From Margaritifera margaritifera (lineage: Eukaryota; Mollusca; Bivalvia; Unionida; Margaritiferidae), in contig JAQPZY010001684.1 in the NCBI GenBank assembly GCA_029931535.1, positions 4,250,501 to 4,314,500 of the forward strand: a DNA stretch of 64,000 bases, given 5' to 3'. Both the position numbers and the translations under genes were made by a program. Below, one piece after another: positions 1 through 11,800 of the stretch. Positions within the stretch are counted from its first letter, which is position 1, and each line of letters begins with the position of its first letter. Under the pieces are notes generated by a model. That model was not told the DNA's origin and did not search any database. It worked only from the letters and a program-made list of their open reading frames with translations.

Positions 1-1420
1 AATTCCTTTTTGTGAACAAAACCTTTCTGCTCTATCTAATGATACAAACACTTGTAGAATATACTTTATTTTTTAGGCAAATTTTTGACTCAGTCCTAAC
101 AAAAATCTAGAATATAACAACTAGATCATTGTGGGAAGAGAAATGCTTTTGGAATCACAGGGATGATTTCGACAATAAAATTTGGGGGCTGCCATCCCTA
201 GAATTGGGAATTCTTTATAGCAAAACAAGTACTTTTGGAATTTTTAACACATAAACTTCTGGTGTTTCTAACCTCCTAGACTTCACTCCTATAACTTAAA
301 AAAAAAAAATCATATAGCAGATTAAAAAATTGTTGTTAAAAGTGTTTGTGTATAGTGTAAACAAAAATGAATTATATAATTTTGTTCTTGTTTTGTAGAG
401 AAGTTGCCTTTTGTTGTAGTAAAAATGGTAGTAGTTGTTGTTTGGTATATAAAGAAAACATTTTTTTTTAGAATAAGTCATTTATATGAGACTGGGAATC
501 TGCAGCCAATAAATATATCTGTTTATTCATCTATTCATATAATTTTAGGCTACATTATCATAATTCTGTGTTACTGACAGTTGTTATTGGAATAAAAGTG
601 TTCTGTAATTATATGGTACCTTTCGTTAGTTTACATTGAATTAAAGTTCCGTTCTTTTCTGAAGGAGGTAACTTTATGTAGCATATTTACCAAACAGACC
701 TAAGTCAACAAACTAGAATAGTGAACAATTTTAAGAACTATATTCGTTCAATAAAAACCATGAAATAGAAGGTTATCATTGGAAGTAAAGTTTTGATAAA
801 ATCATTTAGCATTTCACTCTAAATGCAGTGGCAGCATGAGGTTTTGAGGTGCCCAGGGCAATGTTCTTTAGTGGTGCCCCTACTTTGCTACAGAGAACAG
901 TTTTTATGTTAGTTCCCAACTTCCCTCCCCCTCCCCTCCTAACTATAAGTTTTGTTGTGAACTGGCCATTATAGTAAGGTGAAGGTGAAATACAATGAAA
1001 GTTTCAGCTGGAAAAAAAAAATCTCCTGATGGTACCCCCTTCGCCTGGTATCAGGGGCAATTGCCTCCTCCCACCCACCAACATTGCACCGACATGACTC
1101 CAAGCATGCGTTGGCAGACTTATCTCATGCCCAGTGTTCAGTTTCAGCAATTCAAAGCACAAAATGTGTATCTGTCATTAGCAGTATGGATTGTCAACTC
1201 ACCAAACAGCTAGTCTCTAAAAACAATTGTTCTAATTGAGGAAGGAATACATATCCATCACTATGAAAATGGAGGTGCTGTCTACTTGTCAGCTCTTTGA
1301 TAATGCACATCTGACAGAGAATCTGAATATTAGTTATGCCTAGAATGCACTTAAAAAGCATTGGCAAGCTTTTGTGTAATGAACATGATTTCCATTAAGG
1401 AAAATGGTAAAATTACAATT
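1..1420. other. Upstream MMAB intron, no gene seen
   Basis: This is AT-rich sequence with no exon-like open frame. The missing MMAB exons (KxYTKTGDxG and GTTDELSS motifs) were looked for here and not found, so this is probably intron. Several poly-A/T runs are present, with nothing else recognisable. Confidence 0.5.
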
Positions 1421-1570
1421 CTGTTCCAGTAACATATGTTATGGACATGAATGGAATGAGGTAAAAATTTCTGTTCCAGTAACATATGTTATGGACATGA
1501 ATGGAATGAGGTAAAAATTTCTGTTGCAGTAACATATGTTATGGACATGAATGGAATGAGGTAAAAATCT
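1421..1570. repeat. Three near-identical 50-bp tandem units
   Basis: Units start at 1421, 1471 and 1521 with CTGTTCCAGTAACATATG (G for C at one site in the third). The 50-bp spacing is exact. They lie inside an MMAB intron. Confidence 0.9.
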
Positions 1571-1851
1571 CTGTAAGCAACATTTTCTAACTTTTGATTG
1601 GGATATTTCAAAATAAAAATGTTGGGTCCACCAACAGAAATTGGGGCTGCCAGGTGGCCCTAATTAATAAAAAATAATCATCCCTGGGTCAAGATGAAAT
1701 GAGAAAGGATTACAAAAATTATCATTCTGATTATGAATTCTAACTCCTTTTCTCATCCTAAAACCTGTGATTCATTGTATTAATTTTGGCTGATGCTTGG
1801 TACTGTATGTACCTTGTAAATAGCATCCACTCAACCACTAGCAGCATAATG

Positions 1852-2037
1852 TACCATATATGCTCATTTATAAGTTGGGTCCAATTGCAAACTGCATAGA
1901 CCCAGATGTGCCATTGCATAATGCATTGGCAGATCTGGTTCTGTGCAGTTTGTTAGGAGTAATCAGTAGAACAAACAACATAGAACCAGGACTGTTGTTT
2001 GCAGTTGGACCCAACTTATAAGTGAGTATATACGATA
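1852..2037. mobile_element. Double-hairpin MITE, copy 1
   Basis: The ends are TACCATATATGCTC and GAGTATATACGATA, which form terminal inverted repeats; the next bases ATAAGTTGGGTCCAA and TTGGACCCAACTTAT also pair. Inside are two adjacent hairpins, one built on CTGCATAGACCC and one on AACAACATAG, joined by GGAGTAATCAGTAGAAC. It has no coding capacity. Confidence 0.8.
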
Positions 2038-2099
2038 CTGGTAGAAAAGAGTTAATGCTGTTCATTCTACTTCTGATTTCAAGCTAAAAGCATTTGCAC

Positions 2100-2738
2100 A
2101 GTATTTGTTATGGGTATATATGGTACTACAAAATTTGTTATGGGTATATATGGTACTACAAAATTTGTTATGGGTATATACAGCATTGCACGTATTTGTT
2201 ATGGGTATATATGGTACTTCAAAATTTGTTATGGGTATATATGGTACTACAAAATTTGTTATGGGTATATATGGTACTACAAAATTTGTTATGGGTATAT
2301 ATGGTACTACAAAATTTGTAATGGGTATATACAGCATTGCATGTATTTGTTATGGGTATATATGGTACTACAAAATTTGTTATGGGTATATACAGCATTG
2401 CATGTATTTGTTATGGGTATATACAGCATTGCATGTATTTGTTATGGGTATATACAGCATTGCATGTATTTGTTATGGGTATATATGGTACTACAAAATT
2501 TTGTATGGGTATATACAGCATTGCATGTATTTGTTATGGGTATATACAGCATTGCATGTATTTGTTATGGGTATATACAGCATTGCATGTATTTGTTATG
2601 GGTATATACAGCATTGCATGTATTTGTTATGGGTATATACAGCATTGCATGTATTTGTTATGGGTATATACAGCATTCCATGTATTTGTTATGGATATAT
2701 ACAGCATTCCATGTATTTGTTATTGGTTTATACAGTAC
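2100..2738. repeat. Minisatellite with 30- and 31-bp monomers
   Basis: About 21 units share the core TTTGTTATGGGTATATA. Type A (30 bp) continues TGGTACTACAAAA and type B (31 bp) continues CAGCATTGCATG. A units dominate the left half and B units the right, with mixing between. The long overlapping open frames here are products of the periodicity. Confidence 0.93.
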
Positions 2739-2788
2739 ATATACTACCTATACATTTATTTTTGTTGTAAAATATATTATTATTCTAG

Positions 2789-2861
2789 GTACAATGTGTC
2801 CTGCAAGATGTTGGGTCTGCCATAGCCACACCAAGCACTTCAGCCAGAGATGCACATCGTA
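2789..2861 (+). CDS. MMAB: MMAB exon a ([10 protein letters not shown])
   Basis: The acceptor is TTATTCTAG before 2789 and the donor is GTAAGT at 2862. The exon reads [20 protein letters not shown] in phase 0 and leaves one base for the next exon. It matches the MMAB helix that carries the QDVGS.LATP motif. It begins only about 50 bases after the 30/31-bp minisatellite. Confidence 0.9.
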
Positions 2862-5800
2862 GTAAGTCTTTCCCGCAGTCATGCTATTTTGTAACGAGTG
2901 GTTTTCTTTTTCATTTTTGTCATGCATCTACTGCAAAAGTATTTTTCCTTGTCTGTCAAGATCTATCCCTAGCTGCCTTATTAATATTGTTGTATGTCAA
3001 GATCTGTCCCTAGCTGCCTTATTAGTATTGCTGTATGCCAAGATCTGTCCCCATCTGCCTTATTAGTATTGTTGTCTGTCAAGATCTGTCCCTAGCTGCC
3101 TTATTAGTATTGTTGTCTGTCAAGATCTGTCCCTAGCTGCCTTATTAATATTGTTGTATGTCAAGATCTGTCCCTAGCTGCCTTATTAGCATTGTTGTAT
3201 GTCAAGATCTGTCCCTAGCTGCCTTATTAGTATTGTTGTCTATCAAGATCTGTCCCTAGCTGCCTTATTATTGTTGTCTGTCAAGATCTGTCCCTTGCTG
3301 CCTTATTAGTATTGTTGTCTGTCAAGATCTGTCCCTAGCTGACTTATTAGCATTGTTGTATGTCAAGATCTGTCCCTAGCTGCCTTATTAGTATTGTTGT
3401 CTATCAAGATCTGTCCCTAGCTGCCTTATTATTGTTGTCTGTCAAGATCTGTCCCTTACTGCCTTATTAGTATTGTTGTCTGTCAAGATCTGTCCCTTGC
3501 TGCCTTATTAGTATTGTTGTCTGTCAAGATCTGTCCCTTGCTGACTTATTAGTATTGTTGTATGTCAAGATCTGTCCCTAGCTGCCTTATTCATATTGTT
3601 GTCTGTCAAGATCTGTTCTTAGCTACCTTATTAGTATTGTTAAGAAAAGAAAAATTAAAATTTCAAGAGTTTTGTTTGTCATCACTTATAGTTGACCTGA
3701 AAGATTTCTACGCTTTTTGAATAGCTTTTCATGAAGATTTGTTTCTCTTTCAACTCAGATTTTTGTTGCAAGGTAGCTTGTTTGTTGATTGCCTAATAAT
3801 AGCCTTACAAAGATGACATTTTGCAGGCATTATTATCATGTTTTATACATCTTTAGCAAATTTGTATAGAAAATTATGGCTCTTTTCTAACTTTGAAGTT
3901 ACTTATAAAATACCTTTAAACTGATTCAGAAGTGTGTTGATTATTATTTTTTTCATTCTTGTGATTTCAAATGCTGGACTTGAAAATTGTCACCCAATTT
4001 TGCATCCTAAATTTTCCACTTGATAAATACCATGGATTAGCTGTTATTCCTGTGGTATCACAATTTGTGAATTTCATGCTTGCTACCAACCACATTCAAA
4101 ACTTACTTTTTTTTGCCAAAACCAGCCTTGTCCAACCCGGGTTGGCTGCCCCAGTATGTCCTTGGGAAAGGCACTTAGCTCCCATTTCATTGGCATGTTA
4201 TAGCCAAAACTATGCTGAAAGTGCCATTAAAAACCAAGCAATCAAGCAAGCAAAAAACCTGCATCCACAATATTCATGGTAATTAAAATTCAATGATTTA
4301 CAGTATTCCTCAGTCTGATTATAGTCACAATCTGTATAACCACAAGAGTTGATGGGCACTAAGACAAAGTCATGTCCTGTTGATCTTTTGAATAAATAAT
4401 TGAATTAATGCTTGTATATTGTTATTCACAACCTTTTGATATGTACCATAAAATGTGTTGTTGTCTGTCCATAACAAGATATGAAACATGTAATCTAATT
4501 AATCAATATATAAATGTGTGAAACAGAAATTTCCAAAGGTCATGAATACATTACCTTTTATTGATAATTGTCAGATTTCAGCTTGGAGATTGATATGTTT
4601 TGAAACATATTATAGTGTTCCTTAAATTAACAGTCAGATTAAAATATACATGTATCTTTAAGGACAGAAGGTTTCTTCTCAGTTGATACATCGTATTTGT
4701 AATAACAGCTGCTTTTGTTTTCTTGTTTTCTTACAGAAAAGACAGAGTTTAGCATTCAACATGTAACCACCTTGGAAAAATGGATAGATACTCACACTGA
4801 AGAGTTGCCTCCCCTGAAAAATTTCATACTACCTGTAAGATTTTCATGCATCTATTCATGAACATTATGCCCATAGAAAAAAACATGTATATTCTCAGCT
4901 CCAGAGTTTTGCAGTTTTGCACAGGGTTAAAAAATTTAAAGAAAAGGTATTTCCCAGATTTTTCCAACTAATCTTGTTTTAAAAAAAGAAATATGTATAT
5001 CAAAGGAGAGTTTTAAAGAATCTACAGTTTTCTTTATTTGATATATGCATGAAGGGGGTTGATATGGGATCCTCGCACATGACCAGTTTGGTCACACGCG
5101 AGTGTATAAGTTCATCATCGGGTTGATATGGGTTTGAGAGTACACAGCTAGTCTTGCTTCTGATGTGAATCTAAAAGAAGATTGCTAGCTCTGCATGGCT
5201 ATTTTCATTTTCTAAACTTCAGAGATAATTTGTAAAAAAAAAAAAGAAATGGGCCAATAACCTTTTTAATTTTTTTATATTTAAAATTGTATAAGTGCAC
5301 TTTCAGAAAATGGTAATGTCTACACTTTAAAAATTCTTATCTGTATTTCAAAGACAGGCAAATCTAATGTACTTTGATGTGTTATTTCAGTACATTTCAC
5401 CACCAGACATTAGCAGTCATTTTCATCAGCCATCTGCTTCAAATAGCATATGGTTTTCTAAATATTGCTAAAAAATAAATGTCAGTCTAAGCAGGTGAAA
5501 GACATGTAAGTGTATGTTAACTTTCTCCACACTGTGAGTGTTGTAAAGTGAAAAACTTTTTACTGTGCCTTCCCCACTTTCAGCAGTGCACCAAAACTCT
5601 GCAGCGGAACTATCGGTAATTGAGTTTTTGTTCATATTTTATTAGAACATTGATCAATACGTCATCCCTGTAGAAATAAAATTGTAGCATTTTAAGTCAT
5701 CAGTTGTAAAAACTGCTGTTTGATTTATTGTTTTTCAATTTTTCTGTTTAAACTTATACATAAGATTTGATCTTGAATGCAATGGCAGCCATCATGCCAA

Positions 5801-8800
5801 CAGAGCAGAGCTGATAATTTCTTACATCACCTGCACTAGCAGATAGCAGGATACACATTTATAGCTTTTCTAATGGCAATAACATTGGTTTTCATGTTGG
5901 TCTGTACATTAAGATTTTGTATTTATGGTCTGTATTAAAGTTTTGTAAAAGTCACATAACCTGCATCATACGCATAGTGTAGTTTTCTGAAGGATTCTTG
6001 TTACAATTATTTCTTGTTGATCCAGTGTCTTAGATTGTACAACAATAATGAATCTGGATTTGCTTTTACAATTTGGATCCCAGCCCTATCTTGTTGACCC
6101 TTGCCTATTTATGAAAAGTGGGGAAGATAGTATAATGTTTTCTTGCAATTTAGAGAATGGCATGCACCATGCCCTTTTTCTTCTGATTGATGATGCACCT
6201 GTACAGTACAGTACTCATAGTGGGGCCTTTTCCCCAGCAAGATGCATCCTCTCTGTCAACTTTAGTGCCCCCTCTTCTGTTCTGCTCTGTTGTTTAGAGC
6301 TGGTTTAGTCCATTTAGTACTCTTTCATCATGCTTACAACTGAAAAAAAGGGTCACCAAAGTCAATTCATTAACACATGACCCGTGTGTATATGTCTGAT
6401 GAGAAATTTACTTGCCAATCAATCCCATGTAGTGCTTTGACCAGTGCCTTCACTAACATGAGATAGTTATGGTTTGAATCTGAGCCTTTAAGAAAAATGT
6501 GTTTAGCAAATAGTTTCTGGCAGGTGTTGATAGTTGTCAGTTCATAATTCAATAACATTTATATAGTTTTTTACTCAAAGCTGAAAATTGAACTAAAAAT
6601 CTCTGCCATTCTCAAAGGGCAAAATCCAAGAATACACCACTGTTACTGTTATTACTCTAAATTAAAGTAGAAAAATGAATGGAAAATCTCTGATATTTTA
6701 AAATGGGCAAAATCCACTGATACACCAGATGTTACTGACTGCTTATAGCATTCTTTTTAAAACACACCTTTATTAAACTACTTGATGCACAGATCCTGCC
6801 CTTCAGTAAAGTGGATCATATATTGTTTATCAAAGGATTTTAAAGGGCACATGAAAGAAGTAAAGAAGAAGTAATGTCTAATAAAATATTAAATGTCATA
6901 TATGTCGCCAGTCTTATATTCACAGTAATGAATAATTAATATTTTATTTCTGAAGATTTTTACTTCATGAATTAGATTTTCATTCAAAGCATTATTGATA
7001 CATATATCTGTCGCTAAGAAAAGAAGGTAATAAAGTATCACTGAGAAAAACTATAAATAAGTATCACAGAGAAAAACTATAATAAAGTATCACAGATAAA
7101 CTATCAAGGTTTTTACTCTTGCAACTTGTTTTGTTGGTTTACTTACAAAAGAAGATTTTAGAACTTTACAAGTCACCTACTTCCCATGCCAATTCTCTAA
7201 TCTTACAACAACAAGAACAACAAAGTCATAATAATAATAACAGAGGATGACCAAACAGATTTTGACAGATTTTTCCATAATTGTTATCCACGCTTTAGGT
7301 ATAAAATCTACATGTAAAGGAAACTGCTAAGGTACTTGCTAGAAGTAGCCAACAAAATAAGGTTTTTATTATTTTTGTGTTATTTTTCTGTTATACAGAC
7401 CTCCAGTTTGCAATATTTTCAAATACAAGAGACATAATGAAAACAAATTTAGACAGTAGATGCATGGGTTAGAAAAAAATGGTCAATTTAAGAATGTAAA
7501 TTTTGATGATTAAAAATCAGCACTCTTGCATTATCCATCAGTATATCTGTAACTAGAAAGAAAAGCATAATGCAGCAAAGTCCATGCATGTGGTCAGCCT
7601 GTTAACAATTTGTTATAAAAGAAGGTGCCCTTTTGATCAAGATATATGTATCTAAGGTGCCCTTTTGATCAAGAGATATGTATCTAAGGTGCCCTTTTTT
7701 GGAGGATCATTACCATATCCTTTTTAAATCCTGCCCTCCTTCTGTTTTATATGTAACCTTCAGACTGCCCTTTGGAGGATTACCCTATGGCTGCCCTCTT
7801 TCTGTTTTATATGTAACCTTCAGACTGCCCTTTGTAGGGTAATCCTATGGCTGCCCTCCTTCTGTTTTATATGTAACCTTTAGGCTGCCCTTTGTAGGGT
7901 AACCTATGGGTGCCCTCCTTCTGTTTTATATGTAACCTTCAGACTGCCCTTTGTAGGGTAATCCTATGGCTGCCCTCCTTCTATTTTATATGTAACCTTT
8001 AGGCTGCCCTTTGTAGGGTAACCCTATGGCTGCCCTCCTTCTGTTTTATATGTAACCTGCAGACTGGAGCATTACTCTATGGCTGCCCTCCTTCTATTTT
8101 ATATGTAATCTGCAGACTGGAGCATTACTCTATGGCTGCCCTCCTTCTGTTTTATATGTAATCTGCAGACTGGAGCATTACTCTATGGCTGCCCTCCTTC
8201 TGTTTTATATGTAATCTGCAGACTGGAGCATTACTCTATGGCTGCCCTCCTTCTGTTTTATATGTAATCTGCAGACTGGAGCATTACTCTATGGCTGCCC
8301 TCCTTCTGTTTTATATGTAATCTGCAGACTGGAGCATTACTCTTTGGCTGCCCTCCTTCTGTTTTATATGTAATCTGCAGACTGGAGCATTACTCTATGG
8401 CTGCCATCCTTCTATTTTATATGTAACTTTCCGACCGCCATTTGGAGGGTAACACTGTGGTTGCCCTTCTTCTGTTTTATATGTAAACTTCAGACTGCCC
8501 TTTCAAGGGTTAGCCTATGGCTGACCTCCTTTCTCCACAGAGTTATAACGCTTCATTTATAACTATTCTCCTTATGCAGAGTCCTTTGTGACTTTCAGAT
8601 TTTCTCTAGTTTGATTGTTTTAAATACAGCAAAAAAGCCAATTGTTGTTTTGAAATATTTGGACTAAATCGGATCATTGGTTCAACATTCCATGATGTCA
8701 AGTAATCTGACCCTGGCTTCACAAAATTTCTCACATTTTTTCATTAAAATTTAGATTTTACATAGTCTTTTCTTACGATACTTATAACATCATTTGGATT

Positions 8801-11800
8801 TTTCTCATAGGTAGAGAAAGTAGAAGGAATGAAAAAAAATTTTATACATTAAAAATTACCATATATACGCATTTATAAATTGGGTCCAACTGCCAACTGA
8901 AGTGACCCAGATCTGCCATCGCATAATGTGCTGGTAGATCTGGATCTATGGAGTTTGATAGTTGTAATCAGTAGAACAAATAACATACACCCTGATCTGC
9001 CAGTGCATTATGCAATGGCAGATACGGGTCTATGTTGTTTTTGGTTGGACATGACTTATAAAAGTGAGTGTATACAGTATACAATTCAGAATTGTTTTTA
9101 TTTTTGAGAAAAAAGTTGAGGAATTGAGGAAATCGTAAAATTTTTCTGAATGATACAACACTCTAAGTGATTTCAAAATAATATGAACTTGTTTTGATCC
9201 TTAATGCCTGCTAAAAGTTTGGAGAAAAATAAATTGTTGCCAACTGAGCAAGAGGAAAGATATTCCAAAATCTCAGAATCTAGCGAAACATGGGTCAGAT
9301 ATTAGCAAGGTTCATTTTTATGACTGCTTAGTCGGATGATTATTGATTTTTTTAAAAAAAGAAAGAAAAAGAAAATTAAAGAATAGAGAGTAATGGGTAT
9401 CCTACCTGTATTTAGACTTATAGATTTTATAACAAATAATACCTGTATTTATTTCAGTCTGGGGGAAAATCAGCCACAAATCTACACCTTGCCAGATCCA
9501 TATGCAGAAGAGCTGAACGAAGGTTTGTACAAACATTATTTGCCTAATTACATGTATGAATTTTCAATTATGACAGTGACTAGAACATCTGGAAGAATTT
9601 ATCTTTGTTCTACTGTATATTCTATGTTCAAGGACAGACAACTACTGTGAATTCATTGACACTGAAACCTTTCAAGACCAAAAGTCATTTGGACCAAATT
9701 AAGCAGAATGACAGGACACACATATATACAGAAGGACTGAACAGTATTGAAGTTCTTTCAAGATACAACTACTGTAGATCTATTATTGTAATGATTTGCC
9801 GAAAAAACTACATATGTTTTTTTGAATATTCTTTATAATTATGTTCTGCAGAATTACTCCCCTTGTGAGAAGTGGTGAGGTGGAACCAGAGACATTGAAA
9901 TACCTTAACAGGTACAAAGATTAAAACATATTTAATTTAGCTCACTTGCATGAAGTATAGACATTGTCAGCATTATCTACAATCTGGTTATTTGTGTAAA
10001 GTTTTTTTTTCTTCACAATAACTGCTGCCTACCTAATGTATTTGTTCTTCATGGAACTCGGTTAGGGTGTTCCTCATATCATTCTGAAACACAGTAGAGG
10101 AAAGTAGGTCACAGTTATCTTTTACTTACACAAATGACTTAGTTATTCAATTTGAACCCAAATGTAAAAGTTTTGTCTTCCATTAAGTTCATAGGCATGG
10201 TATGTACATAGAACTTGGTCCAAGTTTTTCTTGCATAATTTTGAACCATCCCACAGGAGTATCGGCAATCTTCTTTTCTTATCTTACATTTAATGAATGT
10301 TGTTTACAGATTAAGATTGGTGTTAAAGTTTTATCATAATGGCAAAACTCCAGCTGTATATATGCCATGTTCATGGTAAGGCTATTCCTTGCATCCTTCT
10401 AAACAACTCCAGGTTCACCTGGCAAACCTCCAGCTATAGACATGGTATCTACATGTACATGGAACATAGTTAATCAGCTTCTTGCATCATTCTTAACCAA
10501 CCCAGGAGAATGTAGGTCACAGTGACCTACTTTTACACTTATGACTTTGTTGTTTACAAGTTATCCATAGTGTAATAATTTGATCTTAATGGCTGATCTA
10601 AAACTTTAGGTATGTTGTGTTCATGAAACGTATTCAGAATGTTTCTTGCATTATTCTAAACCACCCCAGGTGAGGGTTGGTTGCAGGCCCCTTTTCATAC
10701 ATTTGTCATTTTTGTTTTACAGTGTAACTGGAGTTTGGGGTTTATTGGCAAATCACTAGTTGTGTATTGCTTTAATTATAGAACTTGGTAAGGATGTTTT
10801 CTACATCATTCTATTGCTCCAGGTGAAAGGTGGTCACAGTGACCTACTTTTGTTACATGTTTGTGCACATGTTATCCTTATTGTCAGACAAGCACTAGTG
10901 TACAGGCAATGTCAGTTCTTTTTTTGAAGACAATTAGGGCTGTTCCAGAACTAATATTATGCGGGAGACAGAAGGCACTTAATCTAATCAAATGTGGATG
11001 GTGGCGGCAATACGGACTGTTATCTTGACTGGTTCATTGAAAACTTGATAGCTGGTAGAGTCTATAAAAAGTACCTTTCAACATTTAATTCTGAAATAGG
11101 CCATAGGATATTTAGACATTTTGAACTTTGAAACCCTTAATAGTTGCCTAACATTATGAAAAATTGGGAAATTTCTGGTCTTCATTGCAACAATATTGCA
11201 CCCACCACCACCACCCCTGCTTCATTTTGTGATCCTTTGATTACTTAAAAATAGTTTTATTGATCAAAATGCAATGCATAGGTGTTATAGTAATATCATA
11301 GTTGTTGCAAACGCTGAACACAAGGGCTTTATTGCTTTAGAGGCAGATGCATGCACTTACATGTACTGGAAAACCTGTATATACAAGACACCCAGGAGAT
11401 AAGACAAATTTGTCCTTTATATGCAGGTATCCTTTATATGGAGGGTCAGTACTTTAACTTTGCGACTATTTATAGATGCTTACTTTGTTCATTTATATGT
11501 TTGCATGATTATTGTGTATAGTGTAGGACATATAGATAGATATGTATTAAATTTTTTGTCATATCAGGTATTTATATTTTATTCAAGAATTTTTTTAAAA
11601 ATAATAATTGCGTGAATTAAGATGTAAAGTTACTTAGAATAATTCTTAACCAATAGCACATGTGCAAGATTTATGAGAGCTGCTTTGTAGCCACCATTTT
11701 GATTCATGACTACCATACCTAGTTCAATAAATCATCTCCAAACCTGTAGTGGTATGTTGGTGGTTTGTGGTCTGATCTCACCAATTCATAAAAAAAATTG

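Noticed and set aside
2094..2862. Long overlapping open frames in all three forward frames and one reverse frame
   Set aside because: They are created by the 30/31-bp minisatellite; the peptides only repeat the unit, and the true coding part is the exon at 2789-2861.
6048..6308. 86-residue open frame in the MMAB intron
   Set aside because: No family signature, and the MMAB exons on each side join in phase without it.
7622..8545. CRISPR-like regular repeat array
   Set aside because: Units are contiguous with no unique spacers and are in an intron of an animal gene; it is a minisatellite.
9605..9838. 77-residue open frame between two MMAB exons
   Set aside because: It falls within a 329-base intron with confirmed splice sites and ends immediately before the next exon.
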